From positions 1-52,429 of the IMG/VR virus record IMGVR_UViG_3300037140_000067: a stretch of 52,429 bases of DNA. One strand, given 5' to 3'. Source of the DNA: a virus. Of the stretch, positions 13,015-23,500 are shown piece after piece. Position 1 is the first letter of the stretch, and the number at the start of each line of letters is the position of its first letter. The notes beneath the pieces are model-generated. The model saw only the letters and a list, made by a program, of their open reading frames with translations, was not told the DNA's origin and did not search any database. A program made the translations under genes and the position numbers.

Positions 13015-15025
13015 GACGGACGATCAACGCTGGCAACCGCCTGACCGCTTGCAGCCGGGGATGAAGCGTGCTGGATGGGTCAGTGACATCATCTCAGATG
13101 GTGAGCGTTGGCTCCAGTCGCAGCCGTTCTGGAGTGACCTTGCCAAAGCGGAGAACCTGATAAACGGCAAAGAAGCCCTCAAAAGCGATGAAAATAGAAG
13201 CTCGCTGACCAGCAACAGGCTCAAGCGCATCTTCCGCGAGATGGTGGCGGGTCTGTCGGACGTGCGCTACCCGGATGCGTGGTCGAGCGATAACAAGTCC
13301 TACGCCGCCACCACGGCGATGTTTACCAAAGTGGCGAAGGGCGTCTGGTACGAGTCTAAGGCGCCGCTCAGTTTCCGCCGGATGTGTCAGTGGATGGTGT
13401 TGGGCGGCATGGGATCGCTGTGGCCGGTGTACCGCCGCCGCAAGCTGGTAGATCCGCAATCGGCTGCGCTGTGCTTTGACGACTATGGCCCCCGCGACCT
13501 CGTTCCGTTCATGGTGGACGACCGCAACTGGCAGGAAACCTACTCCGTGACGGTCGTCAAGATGATGTCGCTCTACAAGGCGCACGCGCTGTTCCCAACG
13601 TTCGCAGACAAACTCCGCCCCGTCTCGCGCCGCCGCATGGAATCGAACGCCGTGACCTCGCGGATGCAACTCATCGACTCACTGCGGGGGAACGATAAGG
13701 CGCGGCCCTGGTCGGAGCAGATGTGCGAGATCCGCTACACGCTCATCCGCGACCTATCAATCAATGAAACGGGGATGCCGATACCGATGGGTGATCCCGG
13801 AGCGTCGTGGAGTTCTGTAGTGCAATCGCTCGGTGCCGACATGCCGACCGATGACGTGCTCAATGGTGAGCGCAAGATGCGGACAGTAGGGATTGACGAC
13901 TGCCGACTGTACCCAAACATGCGACTGATGACTACGGGCTCTGGAGTGATGGTTCCACTCTATGACGGCCCCGCGTGGGACTGGCATGGCATGTTCCCGC
14001 CGCGGTTCTTTGCCGACGATTGGGTGACGGAGCAGTGCGGCCTGCCGTTGATCCGCGATGTTCTCGACACCGAGCGCACGCGCCAGTTCACCGAACGTGC
14101 GATCGACATGAAGATCAAGGCGCAGATGGACCCTGGCATGAAGTACGACATGAACCAGATCAATCCGGGGGACGCCGAAGAACTCGACCCGTGGGAAATG
14201 CGCAAGCGGCTCGGCTGCGATGGCGACACCGATAAAGCCATCAGCACGATCCTGCCGGCGGAGTGGTACAAGGTCGGAGACGACCCGTTCAAGTGGCTGG
14301 AGTATCTGGGAACGAGCGAAGATGAGCAGCTTGGCACGAACCAGATGGCGCAGCTGGCGAAGATGAAGGCCAACACGGGCGACCCGGCAGACGACCTCCT
14401 GAAACTCGAAGGGCCAATCGTGCGCGACATCTCCGCTTCGATGGAATCGCCGATGGCTGACGTAATGGAGATGGTGAAGTACGACATCCTGCAATACATG
14501 GACACGGCGCGGGTGATGACCTACGTTGGCCCTGACGGGGTGACGCCTGAGACGTTCGACTTCGATCCAAAGTCCATCATCCCTTCGCATCTCCCCGGCG
14601 AGGATACCGGAAGCACATCGAAGTTCAGCCGCATGGAACGGTTGAAGAACTTCGCTCGCAGCATCAAGACGCAGATCGTTCCGGGCGGAATTCACGGAAT
14701 AGCACAATCCCAGGCCAAACTACTTCTGCTCCAGGCGTCTCGCGGCGGCTTGCCCATCTCGCCCATTTACGTGATGAAGAACGCGCTGGGAATTCAGGAC
14801 GCCGAAGCGGTGGCCGATGAGTTCTTCGAGTACAAGGAAAAGGAACTGGAGATGGCGGCTCGACTGAAGAACGAGGGCGCATCGTTGACTCCACAGCAGG
14901 GCGGGGCCACTCCTGCGGGTTCGCAGAAGAACACCGGAGGGCGTCCAAGTTCCGGGCGCAAGCCGCCTACCGCAAAGACCAAGGGCAGCGCAGAAGGACC
15001 GAGAGCGACCATCACCACAAGTTAG
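13007..15025 (+). CDS. Portal protein
   Basis: 672 aa, GTG start. Portal dodecamers form the DNA channel at one capsid vertex. Supporting features are the size, the position directly between terminase and scaffold/capsid genes, long alternating helical stretches, the SSLTSNRLKRIFREMVAGLS segment near the N-terminus and the QSQAKLLLLQASRGGLPISP segment late in the protein. The C-terminus is disordered and basic (SGRKPPTAKTKGSAEGPRAT). I assign it by context and overall character, with no single diagnostic motif. Confidence 0.8.
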   Translation: MARTDDQRWQPPDRLQPGMKRAGWVSDIISDGERWLQSQPFWSDLAKAENLINGKEALKSDENRSSLTSNRLKRIFREMVAGLSDVRYPDAWSSDNKSYAATTAMFTKVAKGVWYESKAPLSFRRMCQWMVLGGMGSLWPVYRRRKLVDPQSAALCFDDYGPRDLVPFMVDDRNWQETYSVTVVKMMSLYKAHALFPTFADKLRPVSRRRMESNAVTSRMQLIDSLRGNDKARPWSEQMCEIRYTLIRDLSINETGMPIPMGDPGASWSSVVQSLGADMPTDDVLNGERKMRTVGIDDCRLYPNMRLMTTGSGVMVPLYDGPAWDWHGMFPPRFFADDWVTEQCGLPLIRDVLDTERTRQFTERAIDMKIKAQMDPGMKYDMNQINPGDAEELDPWEMRKRLGCDGDTDKAISTILPAEWYKVGDDPFKWLEYLGTSEDEQLGTNQMAQLAKMKANTGDPADDLLKLEGPIVRDISASMESPMADVMEMVKYDILQYMDTARVMTYVGPDGVTPETFDFDPKSIIPSHLPGEDTGSTSKFSRMERLKNFARSIKTQIVPGGIHGIAQSQAKLLLLQASRGGLPISPIYVMKNALGIQDAEAVADEFFEYKEKELEMAARLKNEGASLTPQQGGATPAGSQKNTGGRPSSGRKPPTAKTKGSAEGPRATITTS

Positions 15026-15033
15026 GAGTACCC

Positions 15034-15249
15034 ATGCACCCATCATTCGATAAGAAAGTAACTTTGCAGGTACACAACCGATTCAATCCGAAGGCTGACA
15101 TCGCGGAAGTCGTCACCTTTGTCCGTGAGCAAAAGGTTCCCGGCAAGGTGGAGATTGTGCTCCCCGGCAACGGCGGAATCACGTCGGTTGAGTTCATCGA
15201 AAGCCCGAAGATTCACAAGGCGGATGTGCCGATAATCGAAGTGCCCTGA
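15034..15249 (+). CDS. Hypothetical small protein
   Basis: 71 aa, with AGGAG seven bases before the ATG. Beta-rich (KKVTLQVHNRFNPKADIAEV; GKVEIVLPGNGGITSVEFIE), probably a compact beta fold. It sits between portal and scaffold genes, where small head-associated proteins are common. Confidence 0.7.
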   Translation: MHPSFDKKVTLQVHNRFNPKADIAEVVTFVREQKVPGKVEIVLPGNGGITSVEFIESPKIHKADVPIIEVP

Positions 15250-15258
15250 TTTTTCCGT

Positions 15259-15287
15259 TTGACATTCGACGGGTTCGGTGTTTTTAT
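15259..15287 (+). promoter_or_regulatory. Possible internal promoter for capsid genes
   Basis: TTGACA (15259-15264), 17-base spacer, TTTTAT (15282-15287), in a 117-base gap. The -35 box is perfect and the -10 box is moderate. It would boost expression of the scaffold and major capsid genes relative to the packaging genes. Confidence 0.45.
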
Positions 15288-15366
15288 TCAACACAGCGAA
15301 GATTCTGTAGGGTTGGCATAGCCAAACACCACATGGCTTCTACTTCAGCACCAAGGAGAAGAAGTT

Positions 15367-15495
15367 ATGGCCGGAAAAAAGAAGGTTGGCAAGCGTCACC
15401 GCAGCAAGAAGCACAGCACGAAGGTTGTGCCCGAACACCTGATGGGCAAGAGCCTCCACAAGAAAGTCAGTCGCAAGCGGTCTCGCCGCAAGTAA
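15367..15495 (+). CDS. Very basic 42-aa protein
   Basis: AAGGAG ahead of ATG. Nearly half of the residues are Lys, Arg or His (MAGKKKVGKRHRSKKHSTKV; KKVSRKRSRRK), like a small nucleic-acid-binding peptide. It is the first gene after the possible promoter, and its stop overlaps the next start (TAATG). A role in DNA condensation inside the head is conceivable but unproven. Confidence 0.6.
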   Translation: MAGKKKVGKRHRSKKHSTKVVPEHLMGKSLHKKVSRKRSRRK

Positions 15496-15758
15496 TGGGA
15501 ACCCCCGCAATCACGCCTCAGCCCCCGCAAGGTTCGCCCAATGGTGCGCCTTCGGGGGCTGCACCCTCTCCGGGGGGTGGTGGCGGGACGGCGGGGATGG
15601 CCTCATTCGCTCGTCTGTCGCAGATGGCGCAGCAGGCGGCGAGTGAGTTTCCCGAAGCGGCGCCCATGATGCGGGAGATTCAGAATCAGGTGCGGATGGC
15701 GACCATGAAGGTGATTCAGTCGAAACAAGCCCCCCCACAGCAGACTCCTTCCATCTGA
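15495..15758 (+). CDS. Gly/Pro/Ala-rich hypothetical protein
   Basis: 87 aa. A disordered N-terminal third (PPQGSPNGAPSGAAPSPGGG) followed by a helix (ASFARLSQMAQQAASEFPEA) and MMREIQNQVRMATMKVIQSK. It looks like a small head-assembly or scaffold-associated protein by position. Overlaps the basic protein gene by one base. Confidence 0.65.
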   Translation: MGTPAITPQPPQGSPNGAPSGAAPSPGGGGGTAGMASFARLSQMAQQAASEFPEAAPMMREIQNQVRMATMKVIQSKQAPPQQTPSI

Positions 15759-15774
15759 CAACTGAGGTAACAAC

Positions 15775-16584
15775 GTGACTATTCAAGAATTTCTCGCGCA
15801 AGACGGTCTCACGGAAGAGCAGATCGCGGCCATTGTTGGCGATCCCATCCAGTCGAAGCTGATGACGCGGGCGCTGGCTAAGTTTGAAGAGGGCAATACC
15901 TCCCTGACCGCCGCGAATGCCGCCAATGCTGCCGCACAGCGCGAGAAGCAGGATGCAACCGACTTCTGGGAGAAGAAAGTCAATCCTGCGCTGGCCGAAG
16001 TGGACGGCAAGGTGGCGCTGGCCAACTCCGAAGCAGCCCGCTACCGCGAATACCTCAAGAGCCTGAAGACGCAGGGATACGACGTGCCCGATTCGCTGCT
16101 CAACAGTTCGACCCCTGAGCCCGCCAAGCCCGAGTACATGACCAAGGCCGACTTGGACGCGATGGGCAAGAACACAGCCCCGACTCTCATCCAACTCACG
16201 CAGCTGTCAAACGAGTACACCGACCTCTACGGCCAGCCGTACCTCGCAATGGAGACGGACTTCGCCGCCGCGCAGCAGGCCCGCAAGCCGTTCCGCGAGT
16301 TTGTCCGTGAGAAGTACGCCTTCTCGACCAAGCGCGAGGAGCGCAGCGCAGCCAAGGCCAAGGCAGACGAAGAGGCAATCCGCAAGGATGAGCGCACCAA
16401 GGCGCAGGCGGAGTTTGCCAAGACCAACGGCTCGAACGATGGCCTCCGTGCCCCTGTCCCATCGAAGTTCGACAAGCTCACGAAGCAGGAAGGTTTCAAG
16501 TCCGATTCGTGGAAGAGCCGCGAAGGGCGTCAGGCAAACCGCACTGAACGCCTCAAGCGTTTTGAAAACGTAACACTCCAATGA
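15775..16584 (+). CDS. Putative scaffolding protein
   Basis: 269 aa, GTG start. The protein is almost entirely helical and highly charged, with an Ala/Asn-rich segment (LTAANAANAAAQREKQDATD), a Pro-rich linker in the middle and a basic C-terminus (KSREGRQANRTERLKRFENV). Scaffolds guide capsid subunits into a shell and typically have exactly this composition and lie just before the major capsid gene, as here. No protease domain is visible. Assignment by context. Confidence 0.65.
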   Translation: MTIQEFLAQDGLTEEQIAAIVGDPIQSKLMTRALAKFEEGNTSLTAANAANAAAQREKQDATDFWEKKVNPALAEVDGKVALANSEAARYREYLKSLKTQGYDVPDSLLNSSTPEPAKPEYMTKADLDAMGKNTAPTLIQLTQLSNEYTDLYGQPYLAMETDFAAAQQARKPFREFVREKYAFSTKREERSAAKAKADEEAIRKDERTKAQAEFAKTNGSNDGLRAPVPSKFDKLTKQEGFKSDSWKSREGRQANRTERLKRFENVTLQ

Positions 16585-16697
16585 GAAAAGGGAAAACTCC
16601 ACGACCCGAATTCGACGCAAAAATCTCCGTAGTCAGTGAGATTGACTGGGCACGACTAAGGCGAGAGAAGAGCATTTTTTCAATCTTCGAGAATTGA
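16581..16697 (+). CDS. Tiny hypothetical protein between scaffold and capsid
   Basis: 38 aa; starts MRKGKTPRPEF and contains EIDWARLRREKSIFSIF. The ATG overlaps the upstream stop (ATGA), the main evidence for it. A GC-rich inverted repeat (GCGGC...GCCGC) follows within 30 bases but has no T-run. Confidence 0.4.
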   Translation: MRKGKTPRPEFDAKISVVSEIDWARLRREKSIFSIFEN

Positions 16698-16765
16698 ACC
16701 GGCGCGGCACTGACGCCGCTACGGAAAGATTTATTCAGTAACTTTGCAGTAAGGAGTAAGCGCAA

Positions 16766-17953
16766 ATGCCCGATCCGACTTATGGCAGTGATCTACAAGC
16801 GAGCACGCTGGACGACCTCGTTCTTGGCGTTGCCTACGACAACTTTTTTGTGGACGACCCCAAGCTCGAATGGATGCGGACGATAGGCGTCGTCAACCCG
16901 TTCGACGGTGGCGTTCTCAGGCGCTACCCGACCATCATGAACCGTCCGATGGGCGGCGCGGCGGCTCCTGGCACCACGCAGAACATCGTGCATCGCCAGC
17001 AGCTTGCCAACATCGCATTCAATATCCGCAACTACTCGACGTGGGACATGCTCGAAACGTTCTCGCTGATGGTGCAGAACCGGGGCGAGGCGAAGCGTGC
17101 GGACCTGATGGACATTTACGCTCAGTCGCACATCAAGGCCATCAACACGGATGTGGGCACGGACTCCTTCCACCACGGCCAGTCTCCGGTTGCCGGGTAC
17201 ATCACCGACGACGGCTCCGAGCGCGTCAACGGCGACGATGAGGCGATGAATAACGGCCTCGATCCGGGCTGGTACGGCAACGTCTACACGACCTACGGCA
17301 ACCAGGCCCGCAACGGTGCGGTGATGAACACGCTGAACTCGACGCCCATCTGGTATGGCAACCCGGACGGGACTTGCGCTTCATTCTCGGTCGAGCGGTT
17401 CATCCTGCACATCCGGTCATGCAAGCGGTACGGGTCGGACGACTTCATCGGCATCTCCTCGGTTGAGGGCATCTCGTACATCGCCTCCGCTCTCCAGCGC
17501 CAGCAACGGCTGGTGGACTGGAAGATTGAGGAAACCTGCCCCGACTTCACCGGCATCGGCTTCATGGGCTGCATGTTCTACGAGAGCGCACTGGCTCCGG
17601 GACGTGCATGGGCCGCAACGCTTCCGCCTGACATCTCGGCCACGTCGAACGCGACCGATACTGCCGGAACGAGCACCGCCGGCCAGCCGTACAGCTTCAC
17701 ATCGCCGGCGACTTGCACGGCACTGAGCGGCATTCCGGCCAGCACGCAGATTTCGGTAGGCGAGCCGCTGTTCGTCTACGCAGGGTCGAGCATTGAATAC
17801 TGGCCGACGACCGAGCCGGAGTTCTTCTTCGGGGTGCGCCGCAATCAGGTGTACAACTCGAACTCGCTGGATGCGTACATCGTCAACCTCGGCCTGAACA
17901 TGTCTTATACGATGCCGAGAAAGAACAGACTTGGCTATGGTTTTGCATCATAA
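16766..17953 (+). CDS. Major capsid protein
   Basis: 395 aa, with AAGGAG before the ATG. Expected features are present: position after the scaffold, size near 400 aa, mixed alpha/beta sequence, and a beta-rich C-terminus ending NLGLNMSYTMPRKNRLGYGF. An N-terminal segment (QASTLDDLVLGVAYDNFFVD) and a central FSVERFILHIRSCKRYGSDD helix precede a Ser/Thr-rich insert around residues 290-320 (SATSNATDTAGTSTAGQ). An HK97-type fold is assumed for tailed phages, not shown by a motif. Confidence 0.8.
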   Translation: MPDPTYGSDLQASTLDDLVLGVAYDNFFVDDPKLEWMRTIGVVNPFDGGVLRRYPTIMNRPMGGAAAPGTTQNIVHRQQLANIAFNIRNYSTWDMLETFSLMVQNRGEAKRADLMDIYAQSHIKAINTDVGTDSFHHGQSPVAGYITDDGSERVNGDDEAMNNGLDPGWYGNVYTTYGNQARNGAVMNTLNSTPIWYGNPDGTCASFSVERFILHIRSCKRYGSDDFIGISSVEGISYIASALQRQQRLVDWKIEETCPDFTGIGFMGCMFYESALAPGRAWAATLPPDISATSNATDTAGTSTAGQPYSFTSPATCTALSGIPASTQISVGEPLFVYAGSSIEYWPTTEPEFFFGVRRNQVYNSNSLDAYIVNLGLNMSYTMPRKNRLGYGFAS

Positions 17954-17984
17954 GGACTTACGCCTCATTGGTTAGGAGCTAGAC

Positions 17985-18884
17985 ATGGTAAAGGGAATCA
18001 CATTCACGAGCTACATTCCGACTTCACTGGTGGGTGTCAATTCGCCTTCGCCTACCCTCGCGGCGGAAACCGTTACTGGGTTGCCGATTCCCACCGGAGC
18101 ATTCCCCGGCAACGTCTTTTACTTGAGTGAGTCTCAAGCGAATCAAGTTTCGCTGGTTTCCGTCAACAGTGCTCCCAAAAAGACCTGTCATGCCGGCTGG
18201 TACGCGGTGGTGCAGGTTGACGCTGGCGCGACGGCTGCGAACATCGTGCAGGGTGCCATCGGCGCGATGCTGGCGATTCCCACCACGTCGGCGGTAGAGA
18301 ATGCCGCAGTGTCTCCGCAGGCGATTGTGACGGATGGAGCAACGGCTGCAACTGCCAGTTTGCTTGGCATCAATCCGGTCGTTTTCCTGAACGCGGTGAC
18401 GCCGGGTAACTACACCATCGTCCAGGTGGACGGCGATGCTCACGTGCTGTTGGCCGCAAGCCAGACGACCGTGATCGGCTCGGCGCTACTGTCGGCTACT
18501 CCCGGCGTTGCGAATGCTGGAGGCTCGACGGCTCTCACTGCCGCGAACATTTACAGCGTGATCGGGTTGGCGGAGCAGGTTCGGATTACTCCCGCCGCTG
18601 CCCTGGTGCTTACGTCGGTAGCGGCTTCGAGTGGCGGCTCTGCCGTGTACACCGGCACCATCACGGGAGGCACCTCGCCCAACTTCGTTGGCCTCAACTT
18701 CGTGATCGCCGGCTTCGCCAAGGGCTCGAACAACTCTCCGCCGGAGGGGTTCGTTTGCACGGCTTGCAGTACTACGACTCTGACGTTGAGCAACCCCAAC
18801 GCTCTTGCCGAGACGCACGCAGGCACGGCAACCTCGTCGAATCTCGTGCGAGCGCAACTCAGCCCACTGTTCGGTGTGGTGTAA
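17985..18884 (+). CDS. Putative head decoration or structural protein
   Basis: 299 aa. Small hydrophobic and Ala/Thr/Ser-rich beta sequence throughout (GWYAVVQVDAGATAANIVQG; TPGNYTIVQVDGDAHVLLAA), the two quoted parts resembling tandem repeats of one strand pattern. It follows the capsid gene with a good ribosome site, the usual place for decoration proteins. No charged helices or enzymatic motifs. Confidence 0.55.
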   Translation: MVKGITFTSYIPTSLVGVNSPSPTLAAETVTGLPIPTGAFPGNVFYLSESQANQVSLVSVNSAPKKTCHAGWYAVVQVDAGATAANIVQGAIGAMLAIPTTSAVENAAVSPQAIVTDGATAATASLLGINPVVFLNAVTPGNYTIVQVDGDAHVLLAASQTTVIGSALLSATPGVANAGGSTALTAANIYSVIGLAEQVRITPAAALVLTSVAASSGGSAVYTGTITGGTSPNFVGLNFVIAGFAKGSNNSPPEGFVCTACSTTTLTLSNPNALAETHAGTATSSNLVRAQLSPLFGVV

Positions 18885-18893
18885 GGAGAAAGC

Positions 18894-19418
18894 ATGTCGG
18901 ACAAGACGGTTATTGGCGTCGATCCAGTCAACGGGCGAAGCAAACTCACTTACGTCGACCACGCTGGCCCCGCGTCCTACGCCACAGGCGGGGAAGTGTG
19001 GCCGCAGCAAAGCTCGCTGGGTGGCCCGAACTCGGTTGGCCTGAGCGATATTGCGTGGTGCAACGGCGGGTACACGGAAGACGGGCTGTACTTCGTCGTG
19101 CCGGTCTTCGGTGGCGTCGGCTCACTCAAGGGGTCGATCAAACTCAAGTGGTTTGTAGCCGGATCGGGCGGAACGTTTACAGGAACTCCCGCCACTCTGA
19201 CTCTTCCCATTGGTGCGGGTGCGGCGACCGATGCCGTTGGCACGTCGGGTGCGTCTGGTACCGTGACGCTAGGGAATGGGACGGGAGCCTGCACAGTCAA
19301 CCTCAACGCTTTCACCCCGGCCGGAACGATTGCAGGAGCGGTGGGTGGCTTGACGGAAGTTACTGCTGCGGTCAATCTGAGCGCATCGTACCTACGTCTC
19401 GCTGTTCTCGGCGGATAG
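18894..19418 (+). CDS. Putative virion structural protein
   Basis: 174 aa. Beta-rich (GTFTGTPATLTLPIGAGAAT; TVTLGNGTGACTVNLNAFTP) with aromatic residues in the first half. It shares composition with the preceding gene and is probably another head surface protein. A hairpin terminator follows at 19442-19460, closing the head gene group. Confidence 0.55.
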   Translation: MSDKTVIGVDPVNGRSKLTYVDHAGPASYATGGEVWPQQSSLGGPNSVGLSDIAWCNGGYTEDGLYFVVPVFGGVGSLKGSIKLKWFVAGSGGTFTGTPATLTLPIGAGAATDAVGTSGASGTVTLGNGTGACTVNLNAFTPAGTIAGAVGGLTEVTAAVNLSASYLRLAVLGG

Positions 19419-19441
19419 CGGCACACAACGGCAGTACCGAG

Positions 19442-19460
19442 GCCGCCTCTTGTGGGCGGC
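19442..19460 (+). terminator. Hairpin terminator after head genes
   Basis: GCCGCC (19442-19447), 7-base loop, GGCGGC (19455-19460), followed by TTCGTTGTTT. The U-tract is imperfect, so it may only lower read-through into tail genes. Confidence 0.6.
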
Positions 19461-19478
19461 TTCGTTGTTTGAGGGCTC

Positions 19479-20507
19479 ATGGCACTGCAAGACATGATCG
19501 GCGAGCTCCAGGGGTCGGTTCCGAATCAGGATGCCGCCCTCGCTCGCACGCTTCTGAATGAGGCATACGAGGACGTGCGCCGTCTCGGCGGCTGGTCGTG
19601 GCAACTTGCTCAGACCGGATTCACCGTGCCGGGGCTGCTGGGCACGGGGACGGTCACGCTCCAGTTTGGCATCGCTACGGTCATTGGGGACGCCAACGCG
19701 AGCGCGGCATGGCTCACGGCCTCGCAGTATGGCTCGCTCATCACGCAACGGCAGTTCCGCTCGGGGGGAACGTCTGGGGCCGGCACCATGTACGACATCA
19801 TCGCCATCGACCTCACGGTGCCCACGGCTGCGGTCATTACGCTGGACAGGCCATTCTCCGATCCCCTGACCTCGCTGGTGCTTCCGGTGACTGGGCAGAA
19901 ATATTCGATCTACCAGCCGTACATCGTCGCTCCGTGCAAGGATTTCTCGCGCTGGCTGACGGTGTACGACATTGCGAACTCTGGGTGGCTGTTCACTCGC
20001 GGCGACCGGAGAGCGATTCCGGGGCCGGGTAGCGATCCCCAGCGGCAAATCTTCTCCAACCCCGACCGCCTGCTGGGGCTGGGTCAGGATAGCCGTGTGG
20101 GATCCTCTACGGCGGGCTGGGAGCGGTACGAGCTTTGGCCGGGGCCGCAGAATCAGTATCTCTATCAGGCATGGTTCCTCCGGTCAGGCCCTGACCTCGT
20201 AAACATGACCGACACGCTCCCAGTGGGCATCCCCGAGAGCATGGTGAAGGCCAAGGCGCGGGTCAGGTGCTACGAGCAGCAGGAGATGAACAAAGACCCT
20301 CAGACGCCTCGCGGCATGGGCTCCGACTTCCGCTGGGGCGTCGGCGCGGCCCTCGCGCAGTATGAGCGGGAACTGAAGTTCGCACGGTTGCGCGACCGGG
20401 ATAAGGTAAACGTGTTCTTCACGACAATGAAGCGGTATCGCGGTGGCCCCGCTCCAACCACATTCGATTCGGCAACAGGAGCCATCCTGAGTCAGGTAGG
20501 AATTTGA
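19479..20507 (+). CDS. Putative head-tail adaptor protein
   Basis: 342 aa. The N-terminus LARTLLNEAYEDVRRLGGWS followed by W resembles the helical start of many phage adaptor proteins (N-x-A-Y-x-D-I...W). Beta-rich middle and a basic C-terminal helix (QYERELKFARLRDRDKVNVF). Adaptors attach to the portal and receive the tail. The position between head and tail genes fits. Larger than single-domain adaptors, so it may combine adaptor and nozzle-like parts. It overlaps the next gene as TGATG. Confidence 0.5.
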   Translation: MALQDMIGELQGSVPNQDAALARTLLNEAYEDVRRLGGWSWQLAQTGFTVPGLLGTGTVTLQFGIATVIGDANASAAWLTASQYGSLITQRQFRSGGTSGAGTMYDIIAIDLTVPTAAVITLDRPFSDPLTSLVLPVTGQKYSIYQPYIVAPCKDFSRWLTVYDIANSGWLFTRGDRRAIPGPGSDPQRQIFSNPDRLLGLGQDSRVGSSTAGWERYELWPGPQNQYLYQAWFLRSGPDLVNMTDTLPVGIPESMVKAKARVRCYEQQEMNKDPQTPRGMGSDFRWGVGAALAQYERELKFARLRDRDKVNVFFTTMKRYRGGPAPTTFDSATGAILSQVGI

Positions 20508-23500
20508 TGAAGCGAATCGCACTATGGCTGTCCCTCTTGATGCTCCCGCTTGCCGCTCACGCGCAGACAGACACCATTCAGGGCGCATGCACGCAGGAAG
20601 GCGTCACGGCTTCTTTGTCGGGCATCCCGTCGACCAACCGGCTTGACGGCATCATCCCCGGCTGTATTGTGACGGTGTACCTCACGGGCACGACGACGAA
20701 GGCGACGATCTACGCAGACGGGTCGCTCACCCCGCTGCTAAACCCATTCACGGCGGACGTGGCTCCGGCGTCGAACTTTCCCGGCAAGTGGATATTCTGG
20801 GCAGCGACGGGCACGGGGTACGATGTGGTGATGAGTGGTGGGGGAGGCAACCCCTCCTGCACGACGGCTCTGCTTTGCTATGCCCATCCGCGGACATTGA
20901 CAGACGTGAAGGTAGGCGGAGGCGGCGGGGGCGGCGGCGTCACTCAGATCGTCGCAGGGGCTAATATAATAATCGCTCCCTCCAACGGTCTTGGAACGGT
21001 GACGATCAGTTCGACAGGTAGCGGCAATCTTCCGGCTGGCACCGGGCTTGTGGGCGTAGCGGGCGGAACGGGTGTGCTGAATAGCGCCGCAAACCCGGCA
21101 CCCACTTTGAATCTATCTGGAGCCGCACCAGCCACAAACGGCGGGCAAATCAGTCAGTCCACCAGTTACTATGGCTGCAACGGCCTCGGGTTCTCTCTCG
21201 GGTACGGTGGGACATCGGCCCAGGGTTGGACAATTTGCAAAACACATGATGACACCTTCAACATATCGCAGCCGGGAATCCATCAAAATCACAGTGTCTT
21301 TATGGATCAGGCGGCAAACGGAGACACCGACATAACCGCCGAATATTTGACAGCTTTCGGCGGAAATACTGCGAATAGCGATGAAGCAGTCATTGGGCAC
21401 CTGATGCACGTTTATCAGCGTGGGTTCGTTTCGGGTCTCGTGACTGGAGGCGCATCCACCGGGTCTTCTATGATCACGGCGGGGACCTTAGCTTGCACCG
21501 GGAAATGCGATGAGTCGTTTAGTGGTGGCCTGTTCTCCCCCGGAGGAATGCTGCTCGATACTCACGCGGCTGGAATAACAGCAACTATTGTAGGCTGCGC
21601 TACCCCTATCTCGAACATTGGATGTGCAGCCAGTGCAACCGGACTGAATGGGATGTACTACGACATTAGCGGAGCGACTGTCACGCCCTCGACCGCATGG
21701 GGCAACATCGTTCCCAGCAGTTGCACAGTTCGCAGCGCCAGCTTATACCAAGTTCTTCAGTCGATGACTTGCACCATCACGCTCGGATCAGGATCAGGAC
21801 ACTTCGCCGCGACGAGCGCCCACATTCAACTGAGCGGGCCTTTTCAGGAAGAGTCAATCGTTACGGCAGTCACCCCTGGAAGCGGCACCGATTCGGTAAC
21901 TTTCACATCGCGGTATGCGTGGGACAACTCCAACGGAAACACGAATGGTGCTTTGGTTATGCAGGGCGGACCCGGAGGACAGGCACTCATTCTAGCCGGT
22001 ACGCAGACTTCGGCCCCGATAGCTTATCAGGTAGTAGGCGCTACTTCATCGACCAGGGTTTACTTCTCGAATTGCGTGGAAGGGCAGTGCAACGGAATTC
22101 AGAGCAGCAATTTTATTACCCCAGAGAACGGAACATTATTCAACAGCGGAACTCTCACGCGGACTACTCATGTAGTTACGCTGAGCGTCACGGGCGGAGG
22201 AGCACAGTCCATATATCTTCTCCCTGCCGGGACAAGTATCGTCGTCAGCGGTGCGGGTGACGCCACATTCGACGGCACGTTTACAGTTGTTAGCAACACA
22301 ATGGATCGTTTCAACCCGGTTATTACTTGGGCGCAGACAGCGACGGACTCGACGACTACGACTTTCAACGCTACCGGAGTCAAGCCACAGATTACCTTTT
22401 ATCCGATGGCGTTCATTACCGGCACGAATAATGGGCTGGTCGGAGTTGCCCAGCTAGGGACCAACTCAGTGCCATTCGCCAACGGAGATTCGGTTGTCAG
22501 CGCCCCAACGTCTCAGTTCCAGTCAAAAGGCTTCGAGGTAAATTCGGGGCAGATGACGCCCAACAGTCCAGGCTACAACTCAAACCAAGTTCAAGTCTTC
22601 GACGCGGGTCCTAGCCCTCCGTTCTCTCAGTACTACGCCTCCAATCCAAGGGCAAACGCACCGGGATATGTAGGGCAGAATATGTTTTACTCCAATGGGG
22701 CGTATGCGAACTTTTTCAATTTCAACTTCCGTCCTGCCAACAATGGGGCTTTGATCAACGTAATCGGCAACGATCCAGTGTCGGGAGCTTCGAACATCCC
22801 GTACTACCTTTTCCAAGATCAACTTGCGTCCGCGATGGGAATTATCGTAAGTCCTGCCAGTTTGACTTTTGGGATCAACGGAAATCTTAGTGTTAGCGGA
22901 ACTTGCACGGGATGCTCCTCGGTGAGCGGTTCCGATGGCGAACTTCTGTGGCGCAGTGGGGCGGCAGCTACCGGGATCACAGGCTCGAACACGAATGGCA
23001 CAGACACGATTACTATCCCGTATTTCCATGTGACGGGCGGAGATGGATTACTCGTGCAAAGCGCCTCCTCAAATTGGACGAACATGATATTTAACAACAC
23101 GACGGCGGGCGGTAAGAATTGGCAAATAGGCTCTGGCGGGTCGGGCGGGACGCCAACGACTACGGGAACATTTGCGATTGAAGACAATACGGATGGCACG
23201 TTGATACAAGTATGGGGAAGCAATTATTCAATATTCAACTTTCCGGTAACTGCCCCACAGATAAGCATCATAGGAAACGTGACAACCAGCACTCCAGCGC
23301 AGCTTTCTATGACTGCTCTTTCTGGGCATCCACCTGTGCCTGCGGCTGGCAGTGCTGTCTATGGAGTCGATACATCAGGGAACGCGGAAGTTTCGGAGAA
23401 CGGAGCGGCGGTCTCGCTCTTATGCACGGTGGCGAACGGGCGGTGCCCGGGCAGTCCATCCGTTGGAACCGCTGGTCAGATGCAGAAGGTAGGAGCGACT

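Noticed and set aside
13757-14707. Minus-strand open frame (316 codons)
   Set aside because: Antisense to the portal gene, His/Arg/Val-rich, no ribosome site; a shadow.
16698-16725. Terminator after the 38-aa gene
   Set aside because: GC-rich inverted repeat without a T-run and with two competing pairings, right before the capsid gene.
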